Source: Gracilaria gracilis
Lineage: Eukaryota > Rhodophyta > Florideophyceae > Gracilariales > Gracilariaceae
Length of the DNA: 64,000 nucleotides
Direction of reading: 5' to 3'
Assembly (NCBI GenBank): GCA_030374805.1
Contig: JARGSG010000195.1
Coordinates: forward strand, 434,001 to 498,000
Positions 21,232 to 33,217 of this stretch are shown piece by piece; positions within the stretch are counted from its first letter, which is position 1; every line of letters starts with the position of its first letter. A program made the position numbers and the translations under genes. The notes under the pieces were generated by a model, which worked only from the letters and a program-made list of their open reading frames with translations, was not told the DNA's origin and did not search any database.

Positions 21232-21585
21232 TTGCCACAGTCGGCACTCGTTCACAGGCTGAATTCACTGAAGGGACAGTTGGGAAATATGAAGAAAGAT
21301 CACTATATATTGATGGTGAGTTTGAAGCTGAGGCAGAAAGAGCTGGTACGGCTGAGGGAAGAAAATAAACGGCAAAAAGTGTTGATCGAAAGTCTTTGGG
21401 AGGCAGGTAAGGGGAGGAAGCGAAGTGGTGGAGAAAAGAAGGTGAGAGAGCGCCGAAAGCATGATATTGGAGTGGAAGAATGTTTTTATGGATTCGCGGG
21501 GGCTTTATATGATAGCAGTATTCATTATGCGAAGTTAAAGGCGCCTGAACTTTGTTACGATACGGAAAACGTTGGTAGAAGCTAA
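21232..21585 (+). CDS. Hypothetical coiled-coil protein
   Basis: A 117-residue frame has a clear heptad pattern (LVHRLNSLKGQLGNMKKDHYILMVSLKLRQKELVRLREENKRQKVLIESL), about 50 residues long, then a basic patch GKGRKRSGGEKKVRERRK. A coiled coil next to a basic region suggests dimerisation and nucleic acid contact, which is inference. It shares its style, but no obvious sequence, with ORF3 of the inverted elements. Confidence 0.3.
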   Translation: MPQSALVHRLNSLKGQLGNMKKDHYILMVSLKLRQKELVRLREENKRQKVLIESLWEAGKGRKRSGGEKKVRERRKHDIGVEECFYGFAGALYDSSIHYAKLKAPELCYDTENVGRS

Positions 21586-22329
21586 AATAACAGGAGTGTG
21601 ACGGTGGGATAAAGTAGAGAGGGGAGCATGTTTGTAGTTGGGGAGAAGGAGATGGCGCCTAGGTGCCCAATTCAGGTTGCATATTAGATGAGGGCGTACA
21701 CACCATCGAGAGAGGGTGGAAGTGATGTGTTGTAGAATAATGTGGTCAAGACAGAATTAATGGGAGAGACAGTGGAGACGATAAGGGAGCCGTGGAGAAT
21801 AAACCAGTGCGTGCAGAATGTACGCGCGGAGAAGTGTCTGAAGGAGCGGATGAAGCAGACGATAAGTGATGTGACTGGGGTTTGAAAGCGGGCTGCTCGG
21901 GACAGATTATTCTTTTCACTAGGGTGTGATTTGATTGCGAAACGGGCGAAGCCTCACGAGGGGACGGAACTTGGTGAGAAGTTGAAGAAACATATCAACG
22001 AGGCTCGAGAGAAGCTTGTGGGAACTGAAAAAGATGGGATGAACAAGTTTGGTGCATGGAAAATGAGCCGTTTCGAAGATCTTTCGTACTCTGGGTCAAC
22101 TGTTCATGCTCCACCGTGAAGCTGTGATGATGAAGACAAATATTGTAATAATAGAATGGTGGTGGCAGTGTTGGAGAAGTACATGGGATACGCAGTGGAG
22201 ACCAAATGTAATGGGGAAAACCAATACGTGGATGAGACGGTGATGCACCTCGCAAGACTTGATGCGGGGATTGAGTGCGTTGTGAAAACGATGAACGAGG
22301 GTGAGTAACTTGGAGGACAAAGGCAGCTC

Positions 22330-22698
22330 TTGTTTCCTACATTTTATGGGAGGTATCTTCCGAGGGCAGTGGAGGGTTTACTGAAGGTGGCATGGGAATT
22401 GGTGAGGGACGAGCACGGCGAAGAGGTCGAGAACGATGGGTTTTTAGAGGGGGATCCGAGGTGTGTGTCCGGAAATTCGGAGAGAATTGCGACGGTTGGG
22501 CTGTGGATTTCATTGAGGGAGAAGGTATATCTAGCGGTGAGGGAGGAATACTTTATGGCGAATTTTACGTGGAGACTTGGCGCGGTTCTTGATTGCTACA
22601 TAGCGGCGTGCCGACCGGAGGAGCCCAATTTCATTCGTTTGGTTGGGCACCGGGGAAAGGGTAGGGATGGGACAGAAGGAGAAGAGGGGAGAGGGTAG
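22330..22698 (+). CDS. Hypothetical protein fragment
   Basis: A 122-residue frame, MFPTFYGRYLPRAVEGLLKVAWELVRDEHGEEVENDG, looks globular, with alternating hydrophobic helices. It ends near the 3' end of the opposing transposase-like region. I do not recognise it. A weaker frame in the same style lies at 21931-22119. Confidence 0.25.
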   Translation: MFPTFYGRYLPRAVEGLLKVAWELVRDEHGEEVENDGFLEGDPRCVSGNSERIATVGLWISLREKVYLAVREEYFMANFTWRLGAVLDCYIAACRPEEPNFIRLVGHRGKGRDGTEGEEGRG

Positions 22699-22839
22699 GG
22701 TGAATAAGAGTGGGAGGAGTGGAGATAGCTCTAGGATGATGGAGAGGTGGTATATCTTCTACATCCCATACCTATCTCTAATATTTCGTGTGGAAGAGGG
22801 TGATAGTGATTGGTTTATGAGAATCCTATGGAATGCGTG

Positions 22840-24380
22840 CTATGCAGGGGGTGGGAGGTAGGGCCTGGAGGTGGGGTCCCGGTAGAATCTGTTGAAGTGG
22901 AGTCTATGGAAACGCCAATGGAGGCGGGAATTGAAGGGGGGTGCGGGGTAGTTCTGGCGGAGAACATGAATGGAGCCAAGGATAGAAGAGAAGGGAATGA
23001 GTCCAAACCATGGAGAAACGTTGTCAGATGTGGAGTGGGTGGAGATGGGAACTGAATAGTCGGTGTGGTTATGTTCTTCGTCTGTTGCCCATCGGAAACA
23101 TAAGCAGTTGAGGGTGACATCGACTTCGTCGCTTGGTGGGACGAGCTCCATGAACTGTACAAAGGCGAACTCCTTGGAAGATGGAGCGGAAGAAGGAAGG
23201 GTGAAGCAAAGAAGGGAGATGAGTTTGCAGACCCAGACGATGGGGGTGAAGTTGGAGGAGATGATGCCTGCGACGAGGACGTGGGAGAACTTTGGGGATT
23301 TAGAAGGACCGAAGGACGGGGCGGCAAATATTCGTTGGATGAGATGGACTGGAGGATCCTGGAGCCCGAGCTCGTTCCGCTCTTCAATGAAGTGGTCAAA
23401 AGATGGGACATATCCACCGGTGACGTAAGCGGAGTTGACTACGGTGATTCGGGTGCGACGGAGAGTGGGGGAGTTCTTTGAGAGTTCTAGGACTTCGAGA
23501 GAAAGGGTGATGAATGAGGGGAGGGGATGTTTTCCAATACGTTGAAGGACGGGGAGAGTGTCGGTGGGGAACAGGTCTTGTAGAGAATTGACATTGAAAT
23601 GAGGATTAGAGTGGAGAAATTTGTGGGCGGTGATGAGATCAGCGAATGAGATGAGTTTTCCATCACGGACCAAACCGGGTTGGCGGGATTGGATGGGAGA
23701 GGCGAGGTCAGGAGTGGAGGAAGTGATGGAGGGGTTGGTGGAAAGGTGGTTCCAATCTTTGGTGGCGTGGGAGTGCTGGATGGCGCGAATAGTTTCTTCA
23801 TGTGCGGTGGACCTGCGCTTTCAGATTTTGGAGTAGTGTGACTTGAAGGGGGAGTGTGCATGTTCGAACCTGCACGAATCATTAAGGTGGAGGCCTCCGA
23901 AGCGGCAAATGTCCTCGACGATGTGGTCGAGATGGAACTTGAGGGTGCCAAGGCTGGAAGTGTGGGGGGGGGCCGAAGACGAGTACGGCTGTGCGCTTGA
24001 AGGAGCGGATTTGAAATTGGAGGTCAGTGACGCCGGAGTCGGTCCATTCTGCGGACGTGTTGTATCTCATGGAGAAGAGAAGAAGATCGCAGTACTTGGT
24101 AAAAACGGAAGTGATGAGAGCTGCATCGACCTCGTCACAGCAGCGGTCGGAGAAGGCGCCGATGAAGGGGAAGACCATGTCGAGTGAGCGGTAGTATTTT
24201 GCTTCGAGCATACCACGTAGGCCGTCGGAGGTGAAGATACCGTTAAGGGTCTGACCGTTATCGGAGGAGGAAAAGTCGATGTGGAGTCCTGTGGCTGGGG
24301 AGTGCTTTCCAATGACGGCGAGGATGGTGTTCGCGTTTTCCAGGATGGAGGAGCCGACGGAGTTGAAGGAACGACTTGTG
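22840..24380 (-). pseudogene. DDE-type transposase-like region (C-terminal part)
   Basis: The minus strand encodes a block with GLRGMLEAKYYRSLDMVFPFIGAFS and YCDLLLFSMRYNTSAEW (about 24210-24040). Next comes the pattern K-F-H, H at +3, I, F-G, N-D-S, E, H, K in LKFHLDHIVEDICRFGG and FEHAHSPFKSHYSK (about 23950-23830). Last is a long C-terminal domain (22840-23673, 277 residues) with PSFDHFIEERNELGLQDPPVHL. That K-x-H...I-x-x-F-G...E-x-x-H-x-x-x-K signature is one I associate with large eukaryotic transposases of the Plavaka/KDZ-like type. The frame changes at a run of eight G (about 23967-23974) and there is at least one stop, so it is dead. I could not find terminal repeats. Confidence 0.4.
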
Positions 24381-24554
24381 AAGGGTCCGCGATATTACGC
24401 GCGTGACCATGATAAGCCCTTATGGGGATGGCATGAAGTGCACTTGCACACATTGGGTGGCGTGAGACTGGCCAATGCCCTGAGCTGTCAGGGGCTTTTA
24501 AATGTTGGAATAAGCTGCGTTTTGGAATATGATTCTCTCACGGGCTCGTGAAAA

Positions 24555-25067
24555 ATGAAGGCGAAGGCAGTGCCGCTCGTGATTGATGCGCTCGACGCTT
24601 ATTGCACTCAGAATCCTATGGTTTCTGTACGGGTTTCAAGTCCCGGTGCCGGAGAGACAATGACGCATAAAACGGCTTTCCTAGAGAAAGAAGAAAGAAT
24701 GCTCGTGTGCAACACAACCGATTTGTGTCTGGAGGCCTTTATGGCGAGCGCTGTTGCTGTCATGATCAATGAGGATTATGCAAATCAGAAATTAGTCAAG
24801 ACAGTACTGCCCATCATACTGTCGTTCAGCACTGGGGCTGCGTGGGCAAATGAGCATATGAAGGTTGTTGTGCTTGAAAGGGTGCACATTGATGCCCGAC
24901 AGTGGAAGTGCAAAGTACAGTGGTTGTTATTGCAAAGGGGCGGGGTGTATCTAGTTCGATTACACGGACGCAACTTAGATCATTTTATCTGCGTTGACGC
25001 ACAGCTTTGGTTGATTCTTGATGCGATAGAGCAATTTCCTCTTCGGTTTCGCAGAGAAGCAGTCTGA
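24555..25067 (+). CDS. Small papain-fold-like hypothetical protein
   Basis: An intact 170-residue frame starts with ATG at 24555. Residues about 53-62 (CLEAFMASAV) could be the helix carrying a catalytic Cys. Residues about 131-155 (GGVYLVRLHGRNLDHFICVDAQLWL) show a strand, then H, then V-D, as in papain-like peptidases and transglutaminases where His and Asp follow on adjacent strands. The assignment rests on pattern alone. Similar small proteins often sit beside transposons in algae and oomycetes. It may be a remnant of the element on its left or of the copia fossil on its right. Confidence 0.3.
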   Translation: MKAKAVPLVIDALDAYCTQNPMVSVRVSSPGAGETMTHKTAFLEKEERMLVCNTTDLCLEAFMASAVAVMINEDYANQKLVKTVLPIILSFSTGAAWANEHMKVVVLERVHIDARQWKCKVQWLLLQRGGVYLVRLHGRNLDHFICVDAQLWLILDAIEQFPLRFRREAV

Positions 25068-25231
25068 TGCTGCGTGGGAGATCCCTGCAAGTTCGAGAGA
25101 GTTCTCGAAATACGAAAAGTTAAAGAGATGAAGAGGTCTGACAAAAAGTCCAAGAATTGTTCCCACCACAGGGCACGGAGGAAGGCACACAAGTCGAGAA
25201 CTAAATAAAAGCGTAGGTTCATTTAACTAAA

Positions 25232-28200
25232 CTAACTGGAATCCAAAACGTCCTTACGAAGCACTCCATTGCTTAGGATGCTGTTCAGCTTCTTGAAACC
25301 GTGCGGGTTGATTTTGGTGAGAGGGTCCGCAGGGTTTTTGGGGCCAGGGATCCATTCGAGTGAGTTTCTTTCGTGGGACTCAAACGAATCACGCAGGCGA
25401 GCGACGGTAGAGCGCAGACAAAAATCTTTTTGTTCATGCAGTGTAGAGATGGTTCTATTCAGATCATATGAGTCTACAAGCATTCGCAGGTTGGGTTTTC
25501 TTGCTTCTCTTTTCTCATACAGTATGACATGCAATGTCTCTGCGAGATGGATGGCTCGGTTTGCTGTATGGGCTGCTGCAATTATTTCAGCACCAGCAGA
25601 GGAGAATGATACTCTGCTTTGTTTGGAACTGCTCCAATCAACGACATAGAAGTTCATGTGGTCGTTCTCTTGGAAGTAGAGCCCGCACAATGATCCGGTT
25701 CGCCCTTAGGATGTATTTTTCGATGATGCGTCGCTAAATGCCAAAACGTGAACCGGGAATGATTTGGAGGAAAATGGACGTGCCCCTGCTCTGTAAAAGA
25801 GTTTCGGCGATAAAGATTTCACATGTGCCAACGTTTGATTAAGCTGGTGAATGTGTGACACCTTGAGATGTGTGACATGTTGCTGCATTTTGCCGACGAC
25901 TAGAGAGGCTTGGAGAAGTATTCCATGTCAAATAAACTTCAATTTCCCCGTTAGGGTCTGGAACTGTCTCAGCCCTTCACTAGTACAATTCGCGTCATTC
26001 TAATTTTTGCGTGAGTGCGAAAGCTGGATGGGTTTGATCGAAGAATGGAATTCTTGCAGGCTTAAAGTTATTGAAAAGTCGGGAAGCTGCTTGATGAATA
26101 GGCGGTTGAAGAAAATATCGTGTCTGTCGTTAGACTGCTCTACGTCGAACGTATTTGAGACTTCGTTCCGAAATTCTTGGAGACGAGCAGGGCTTCTTGC
26201 GAGGATCATATCGTCGACCACCTTTGCAAGCATTAGGAATGGCTTCCTGTACTTCCAAAGTATGAACTGCTGGGGTACTCCAAGAACTGCCCTGAACCCG
26301 GAATCAATGAGCTATTCTTCAACGCAGAGTTGCCAGAGTCTTCTTGTCTCTACAAGTACATATGCAGGGGCTAAAAGTTTCCATACCTCGTCCACATACG
26401 GCGGCCATTCTTTTGGTGGGCGCATGCATATGTCTCTCTTAAGCTTTCCCGCTTGAAGATATGCCGATTTGACATCCAAAGATGCTCTCTTCAAGTGAAA
26501 GAGTACCGCTAAGGAAAGCCCTAGGCGGATGTGCCGAACTGCGCGGTAGAGGAGACGGTACGAAGTGTGTCCTTTTCCCGGTCTTCTTTCCCATGTGGGA
26601 CGAGGCGGCACTTCAGCTTTAGATTTTTGCTCTCGCCATCGTGCTTAATTACAAAGGAATTGTGCGAGGAGATCAGTTTCGCCTCTCTGGGAAGAGATCG
26701 AACTGAAAAGGCTTTATACGCGTCGCGTTCTTCATAACATTGCTTCGATCTAGCTATTGCTTCGTCGAGAAGCCAACTCGGGGCGCATTGGAGGTTGTGT
26801 TCCGAAAGGCTGTCATTCCCGAACTGTTTGTAGAGATACTGGAGTGTGGCCTGTTCGGTGGACTTTAGGGAGGCGTGAAGTAGAGCTTAGTGTAGCAAGA
26901 TCGCCTCAACAATATCCTTTGACGGCATGTTGATGGGGCGCACGAGATAGATTTTAGCTAAGAACGCTGAACTCTGCGGGTTTTTATTCCATTCGAAGAA
27001 GGCTGAGTCAACATGGAGGTCATTTTCTAGAAGCGGGGCCTCGTCGGTTATCTTAAGAAGAGGGTGATACGAGGGTGCAGGAGTTTCATTTTCCTGATCG
27101 GACGGCTCAGGCGACAAGCGAGTGTCGTCGGGGTTATCACTCCATCCAAGCTCTATGCGTTCGATGTCTTCGAGTAGACCAGATTTTGGCCGAATGCGAA
27201 AGTTTTCGTATGCTAAGGTGTAAATATAGCCCTTAAGCTTCTTTCTAGAGGAGACAATAGCGTAATGATTATAGACCTATTTCACGAAACCTGGGTACCA
27301 GTGGCCTCTCTTTGTCGCTTTCTTGAAGAAATAGACTGGTGTCCCCGGAACGAGGAGTGTCTTTTGCATGTGCTAGAGATATTTTGTTCGGGGGAATACA
27401 TGCAGTGGGTGGCGAGTGGACCTTTCATGGTATGCAACTACTATTTCCTTCGCGACTTCAGTCTTTGGAGGGCCAGAAATCACGGGTCTGTATCCTCTTG
27501 CAAGCTCAAAGCTCGAAAGGAACTTGGATCCCAGCAGGATGTTCTTCAAGAAGGCGGCTTTGGAGACGATTTCTTGGTCCGACCGAGACTGCTGGAACCT
27601 CTCCTCTGTGTACTTTCTGTCTTTGAAAAGGAGTTGGATGAGATATCGGATTGCTTCGTAAGAAAATTCGACTATTCCGAGTTGGTTATGCCGACAAGCC
27701 AGCCTCGGCGCAAACATAATACCGTGGGAGAAGCACCTTGCTCTGAACTCATCGCAGTCGAACTCTGGATCGGCAGATACCTCTGAAGGAGGACCATACA
27801 CCAGGATCCAATGAAGAGTGAAATTCTTGACTGCCTGCTTCATGTTTCTGGAGAAAGAGAGCCATGCTGCTGACAGGCCCGTGGCCGCATCCTTAGTGTG
27901 TAGGATGGGATGGTTGCCAATTTCGACCGAGAACATGAAGTCTACTTGTACGCGTTCATTAAACTCTTTTAGGAGGCGCGGAAAGGAAACTTTTCGCGAT
28001 GCAAAAGGTCTGCCTTTGCTTGCGCAGGCGGTGCAATATTCAAAGGCTGCTTGGAGCAGGGCTTCAAATATTTTTTGTCAGCACTCCTGCGTGGGGGCAT
28101 ATTCTCTTCATATCTCTGGGGCGCAGTTGTGTGAAGAAATGGAAGCGCTTGGCGAATCGCTCTTCGTTGTGGATGAGGTCCGTCTTCATGGAATCTTTCT

Positions 28201-28900
28201 TCCTGCTGTTCAAGAAGGACTTCATCGACGCAGTTGTGGACGATACGATTAGCAGACGTGTGTGCCTTTCCAGATCAGATCCTACGTGGTAAGTTCTGAT
28301 TATTACAGATTTTTCATCATTATCTAGAATCCCGGTGAAAATGCGAATCTTGTTCGAGGCTCCGAAGATGTTCGAACGGGACAGGATATCATTTCCCAGA
28401 AGAATGGGGTCTGTACCTTGAGTTACGTAGAAGCAGATCTGAAATTGGATTCCGTTCTCATCCTTGTTCGATAACTTCCACATCGCGAGTGCCAGGGCAG
28501 CATCCGTGCAAGATTCCCCGAAACCATGAACAAATGATTCACAGTCGAGCTCTTCGAGGTTTCTCGTTGGGTGGAATTTGCTTTATGGGCAGCAAGTTCA
28601 CTTTCACTTTCACTTCCTCTTCTCTCGATTGATATCATCCAGAACGCCACGGAACCATCCTTTCGATGGCCTCAATATTGTGACTAACTCCGCCGGATAC
28701 GTTTTCAAAAAGACCACATATGTGCTCTCCATGCGCACGGTCACTATGGCATCTGCAATCCGCGCGCCAACGGCCCGGACACTTCTGAGACATTGTGTTT
28801 TATGGCCACTCTCATTTTGCAACATATGAAACCTGTACTTGGGTGCCGTCCCCGCCCGATCAATAGATCGGTAGACCAGCAACACCAAGATGTCCCAACG
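25232..28900 (-). mobile_element. Ty1/copia LTR retrotransposon fossil
   Basis: Reading along the minus strand the order is protease (about 28500-28060, ending TDPILLGNDIL), integrase (about 27936-27373, with a core region HWILVYGPPSEVSADPEF), reverse transcriptase (about 26720-26000, with ASLDVKSAYLQAGKLKRDI and VVDDMILA) and RNase H (25690-25232, with AGAEIIAAAHTANRA and WIPGPKNPADPLTK). Integrase before reverse transcriptase defines copia. LTRs could not be identified at either end. The element is broken, with several breaks, and is old. It belongs to a different lineage from the copia element at 42632-47563. Confidence 0.85.
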
Positions 28901-29510
28901 CCATAGCTCCACCCGGTCAATATATCGGTGGAGTTCGCGTGGAACGAACCCGTCGTGACCAGCTTGGGACGATCAGTGCGATTGGCTGACAATGTGCGCC
29001 CCGCTGTGCAGAAATAATGCTCTCGCGCCGGCGACCTGAGCACTGGTTGTGTTGCTCCACGTCGCACCACAAACTTGCGCGCCGCCTTTGAATCATTTTA
29101 CTGTTTGTTCGGTTCTACCGCGGCAATATTGTTCTCCCGATCATGGTTTGGTCGACAACATCTACCGCAGTTCCTGGGAGAAGAGTGGGATGCAATAGAC
29201 TCGGCATCTGTCAGCTTGCAGGGAACCGGCGGCGGTCCTTGCTGTATCCCCCGCCTTGCTTGCCGCAGATGCGGCACGCTTAACTCCAGATTAATCCAGA
29301 GAACTCGCGCTGTACCTTGGATCTCGGCTGATGGCCGGATAGATATAGGGTCTGCTGGGGAAGACCAGCAGACCCGGGGAAGTGGCAAGAGTGAGAGAGA
29401 GAAATCTCCGACTCGGCCCTTCTTGCTCTCGGTTGCTGGCCTTTGCCCCGCGTGCGCTTCGTTTCATACCCCTACACATCGCGCGATGCAGTAGCCTGCA
29501 CCAAAAGTGA
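28901..29510. other. Unassigned stretch upstream of the copia fossil
   Basis: This is probably the decayed 5' part of the copia element at 25232-28900, but I see no clear gag or LTR. Near 28856 and 28916 there are two related small palindromes (CCGATCAATAGATCGG and CCGGTCAATATATCGG). The frames here show no recognisable domain. Confidence 0.3.
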
Positions 29511-30030
29511 TGTCTGGATTTGAAGAGTTGGGTGGTTTGCTCTACTGTGTAGGGGCAATTGATAGCACATATAGTCGAAGGTCAGTATGCCCGGAAGAGC
29601 AATTATACGAGTACTGATGCTACAAGAGCTTCACAAGCATCTTCATTTTTGCTGTATGTGACGCCTCAAGACGGGTCATTTTCGACGATATAGGGCACCC
29701 TGGTGTGTTGCTAGATCGGCCCTTCATCGTAACATTGAGACAAGAAAATGGCTTGGTTCTCCGGCAATTAAGGATTTCAGTACTGCGGGCATAAATGTAA
29801 GGCCTTACTTAATGAGAGATGGCCCCTTTACACTTGAAGTAAAACTGATGAAGTCCCGCTCGCACCCTAAAATGACGACCAACCCGGTGCTACGAGTCTG
29901 GGGTAGCATAACGTCGACCACTAGAAAGCCAATTGAATGTGCATTGGGTATTCTAAAAAACTGGTTCCAATACTACGCAGGGACGTTCTCCTCCAGCACG
30001 AAGATACCATATCTCCGATGTTAAGGCAGG
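29511..30030 (+). pseudogene. PIF/Harbinger DDE transposase fragment
   Basis: Translation from 29511 gives GLLYCVGAIDSTYSRRSVCPE, a stop (TGA at 29615-29617), then CYKSFTSIFIFAVCDASRRVIF and IGHPGVLLDRPF. A shifted frame from 29812 gives STTRKPIECALGILKNWFQYY. These correspond to the three parts of the Harbinger (DDE_4) nuclease: G-x-I-D-x-T, G-x-x-x-D-x-x-x-F, and R-x-x-I-E-x-x-x-G-x-L-K-x-x-F. The order and spacing fit. At least one stop and one frame change make it inactive. N-terminal and terminal repeats were not found. Confidence 0.6.
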
Positions 30031-30204
30031 TGTGATGCTGAACCATATGTGCCTAAATGACACCAATGACAATGATGCTGAGCTGCAGGAGGATACGGAA
30101 GGCAACAGTGAAAAGCTTACAGGAGAAACATTAGCTGGCCGTAACCAGAGAGACGCAATTTTTTACTAGATTCTAAACCAGTAATAATAATTGAAAAAAG
30201 CAAA

Positions 30205-30429
30205 TTACAACTTGTCAGCAAACTTCTCGAACACCCAACGCATTTTAAATCGTTCTTCATTCCCACGCTTGACTTCATTTAAAATCTGCGCATGGATTTC
30301 AGATTGATCATTCGAATACCGTTCCAAAAAACCTCTAGCAGACGTTTTCGCACGCTTTCGACTGCTACCCAATCTGGTTTTTTCGAAATTTTCACCCGTA
30401 TGAAGCACTTTTGGAGGTTCATGGCGCAC
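30205..30429 (-). pseudogene. Possible second gene fragment of the Harbinger element
   Basis: A 74-residue frame ends RAKTSARGFLERYSNDQSEIHAQILNEVKRGNEERFKMRWVFEKFADKL. A terminal amphipathic helix of this type is found at the end of the Myb-like accessory protein of Harbinger elements, and the convergent position next to the DDE fragment fits. No Myb fold is visible, so the call is tentative. The frame at 30491-30694 on the same strand may continue it. Confidence 0.25.
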
Positions 30430-31720
30430 TTTACCTGCCTCTAACTCATTCAGCTCTTTGACGAAAGGTGGTTTATCGTATAGATTTTCATTATCTCCGC
30501 CACGTCAAGACTGCGAAACTTTCTGAATGTACGCTGTGTAATCGTTGCAAAGAAGTACAATTTTTTTGCCACGCTTGGGAAGAACGAACTATCTCGTTTT
30601 CATCTCTGACCAGTTTCATAGCAACGGAAACCCTCACTTTCTTTAAATTTTTTGGTTTTGTTTCGGACCATATCAAACCGGTTTCACTTTCCACAGAAAA
30701 ATAAGCACGGTATCATGATTATAGTTCGGTTTGGTGATAATGTTCTTTGATTCTTTCACCTACGTGTCTTTAGTTTGCGGTGCTGCCTTTTGCCGGGACT
30801 TTGATCCGCTGACAGAGCTCAATTGTTAGATAAAACTGTGTTTGCGTGGGATAGAGAGCAGGGCTGTTTGCATTCGTGAAACGAGGTTAATGTGACAATA
30901 GCATTCTGTTCTGCTAAGGACAGGGTAATAGACATTGTAATTGAAACTTGGGTATGCCGGACGTTGAGAGGAAAGAGAAGCTTGAAGAATGATGGAACGT
31001 TGGAAGCGGTTGAAAATTTTGAAAGCGAGGCAATGCCTTGGGTTATATTTACAGAGGGTGAACAAACTGTTCCCATGCTTTTGGTGCGAACGGTATTATA
31101 TCTTCAGATCCGTCCCAAAACGTTTCTATATTTTTCAGAAATTTCCAATGTTTTTATGGGTGCCTTTGGGACATTTCACAGAATCCCCCGTGTCCGCGCA
31201 GCATATTGTCTGTCTTTGGAGCAAGATTTGAGCCAATATTTGAACTCTACACCATAACAACATGCTTTGAAACTACGTAGGGAACCAGGAATCCACCGCC
31301 GACCGCTGAGACACATGAAAATTCATCGTTGTATCAATGATAAATGTGAATAGATTTAAAAACAAAATACGAAAATAAATTCGGCGCATTCTAGGTTCTA
31401 AAGCGCATGATTTCCAAGAGAATGACACCAGTAGTTATCTAAATGGATGCAAATAATGCAAGAAGGCCACAGGGTTGCTGCCTTTCTCTTTCAAGATTTC
31501 AACCACAAGATCAGTTTCCTGCCTTCTGAAACTCTCGATAGCACAGGATATCTCTCGCAATTGACCTCGTTCGCCACAGGAAGTCTTACCGTGAGACATC
31601 CTAGCAGCATAATGTACCGGTATTTACCCTTCACTACCGTTAAAATACCTTTCTGGCTCGTGCAAGAGGTCGTAAAAATGCACTTAGAGCTTAAGAAGAG
31701 CACACATTTGTAGAGCTGTA
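30430..31720. other. Unassigned stretch between DNA-transposon remnants
   Basis: There are short frames only. The longest (30892-31257, plus, 121 residues, starting MTIAFCSAKDRVIDIVIETW) has no recognisable domain. No repeat or RNA gene was seen. Confidence 0.3.
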
Positions 31721-32079
31721 ACATCGTTACGCAAAAAGAAGCACCTCACTGAACCAAAACCACCTCCGTGAAGCAGTACGATTATACTGTACCCAAATGT
31801 CGGCCGCCGGCCAAGAGCTTCTCCCATTCAAAGAAGGCACGGTATTAGATTCTTGGCTTCGTTCTTTCCGCCGGCAAAAACATTAACGTCCTGGAAACCA
31901 GTTCGTCAAGAATCAAAATGATTTCAAGCATTCAATGCAGAGGCACTCACTCACCACTCTGTTACTGTTAAGGCTCTTATTAAAGAACAAAATATTTATG
32001 CCATTTCTATTTTTAACCTGGAAGAAGTAGGAATAACCATGAAAATTATATCAAAGGGTATTCTGCAACTAGGAGTATC

Positions 32080-32979
32080 ATGCTCAAGAGTGGTGCCCAG
32101 GATGTAATACTGAATCAGTTTCTGTACAAGCAACGCATTACGTTAATGCCTGTCGTAAGCGGAAAGGGGGAAGCACGACGGATGCTCTTCGTCATAAATA
32201 GAAATCGATTAGCGTACCGCACGGTTCTGCGTGATGGTTGTGCACACGAAGAGTTACCTGCTGTTCATCTGCCAAGAACGGCTGTGCTCGCTACGAAGAC
32301 AAAGAATGGCGGAGTGGACTCCTCCAATTTTCTATCTTGGTCACAGAAGTTTATGGAGTACATACAGGATCTAACGGAAAATAATAGAAAGAACCTACTC
32401 CTTTATGATGCGTACAGTGCGCATATTTTGTTGAAGGTTCTGGATAAATTGAATGAGAACAATGCGGTGCTGTACTTCTTATCCACACATACATCGATTA
32501 AAACGCAGCTTTTGGATGCAGTCACATTTTTGTCGTCCAAATCACATCCAAACTGCATCATCTGGGATTGTAGCATGGGAGACAGAACCAAAGATATTCA
32601 TATGTTTGGGTTCATGTCTATGCTTCTAGATGTCAAGAAATAAGAAAAAAAGGTGATAAATTCGGACTCTGTAATGCTGGATTGCGGTTTTGTGGATACT
32701 AAGAACGGGTGCTTGATAATTTTGAACACTTTCTTATCTATGGTGCGCCAAAAGCACCAGTATAATGTGGCAGAGCGAGCAGTTTTAGAGCTGGAGGGCT
32801 TGAGAAGAGCACAAAATGCAGAGAAGAGAGTGAATGTGAATTTGATGGTTGCGAAGGCATTTCATGATCAGCACAATCGCGTCCAAGCAGCTTTAGTGGG
32901 TACAACGGTGGGGGAGTTCATTTCAAAGCAGAGTTCAATGGCTTTGCGAAGATCTATCCCTCGACATAGGGCTTTATAG
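32080..32979 (+). pseudogene. pogo/Tigger-type (DDE_1) transposase fragment
   Basis: The frame 32080-32643 (187 residues) has GGVDSSNFLSWSQKFMEYI, then NLLLYDAYSAHILLKVLDKL and AVLYFLSTHTSIKTQLLDAVTF. This is the DDE_1 pattern: F-x-x-W, then L-L-x-D-x-x-x-x-H (second acidic residue), then the T-H-x-x-x-x-x-Q-x-L-D segment carrying the third. The usual P before T-H is S here, and the first Q of Q-P-L-D is followed by L, so catalysis is doubtful. A following frame (32653-32979) may be the C-terminus. No DNA-binding domain or terminal repeat was found. Confidence 0.6.
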
Positions 32980-33217
32980 ACCAAAGAGGTGTGCATCTTT
33001 CGTTCGTCGTCTTGAAGTTATGCAGTGATGACGTGTTCGCCAAAAATATCTCTAATTTTTGCATGCAATGCCCGGGCGAAATCGCAGTTTTGTTCGATCT
33101 TTGGTATATTTTGGTCTCAAATGAGCGTTTTGTTTGTAACACGCCTATTTCTTGAATTACTAGTCCGTTTGATACGTATTTCCAACAACGCAGAGTAGAA
33201 ACGAACAGTTTTCTTAT

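Noticed and set aside
20000-24560. Terminal inverted repeats enclosing the Plavaka/KDZ-like region
   Set aside because: I compared the sequences near both presumed ends and found no convincing match.
28854-28935. Small palindromes CCGATCAATAGATCGG and CCGGTCAATATATCGG as regulatory sites
   Set aside because: Two short matches inside a decayed region are within chance expectation, with no gene nearby to regulate.
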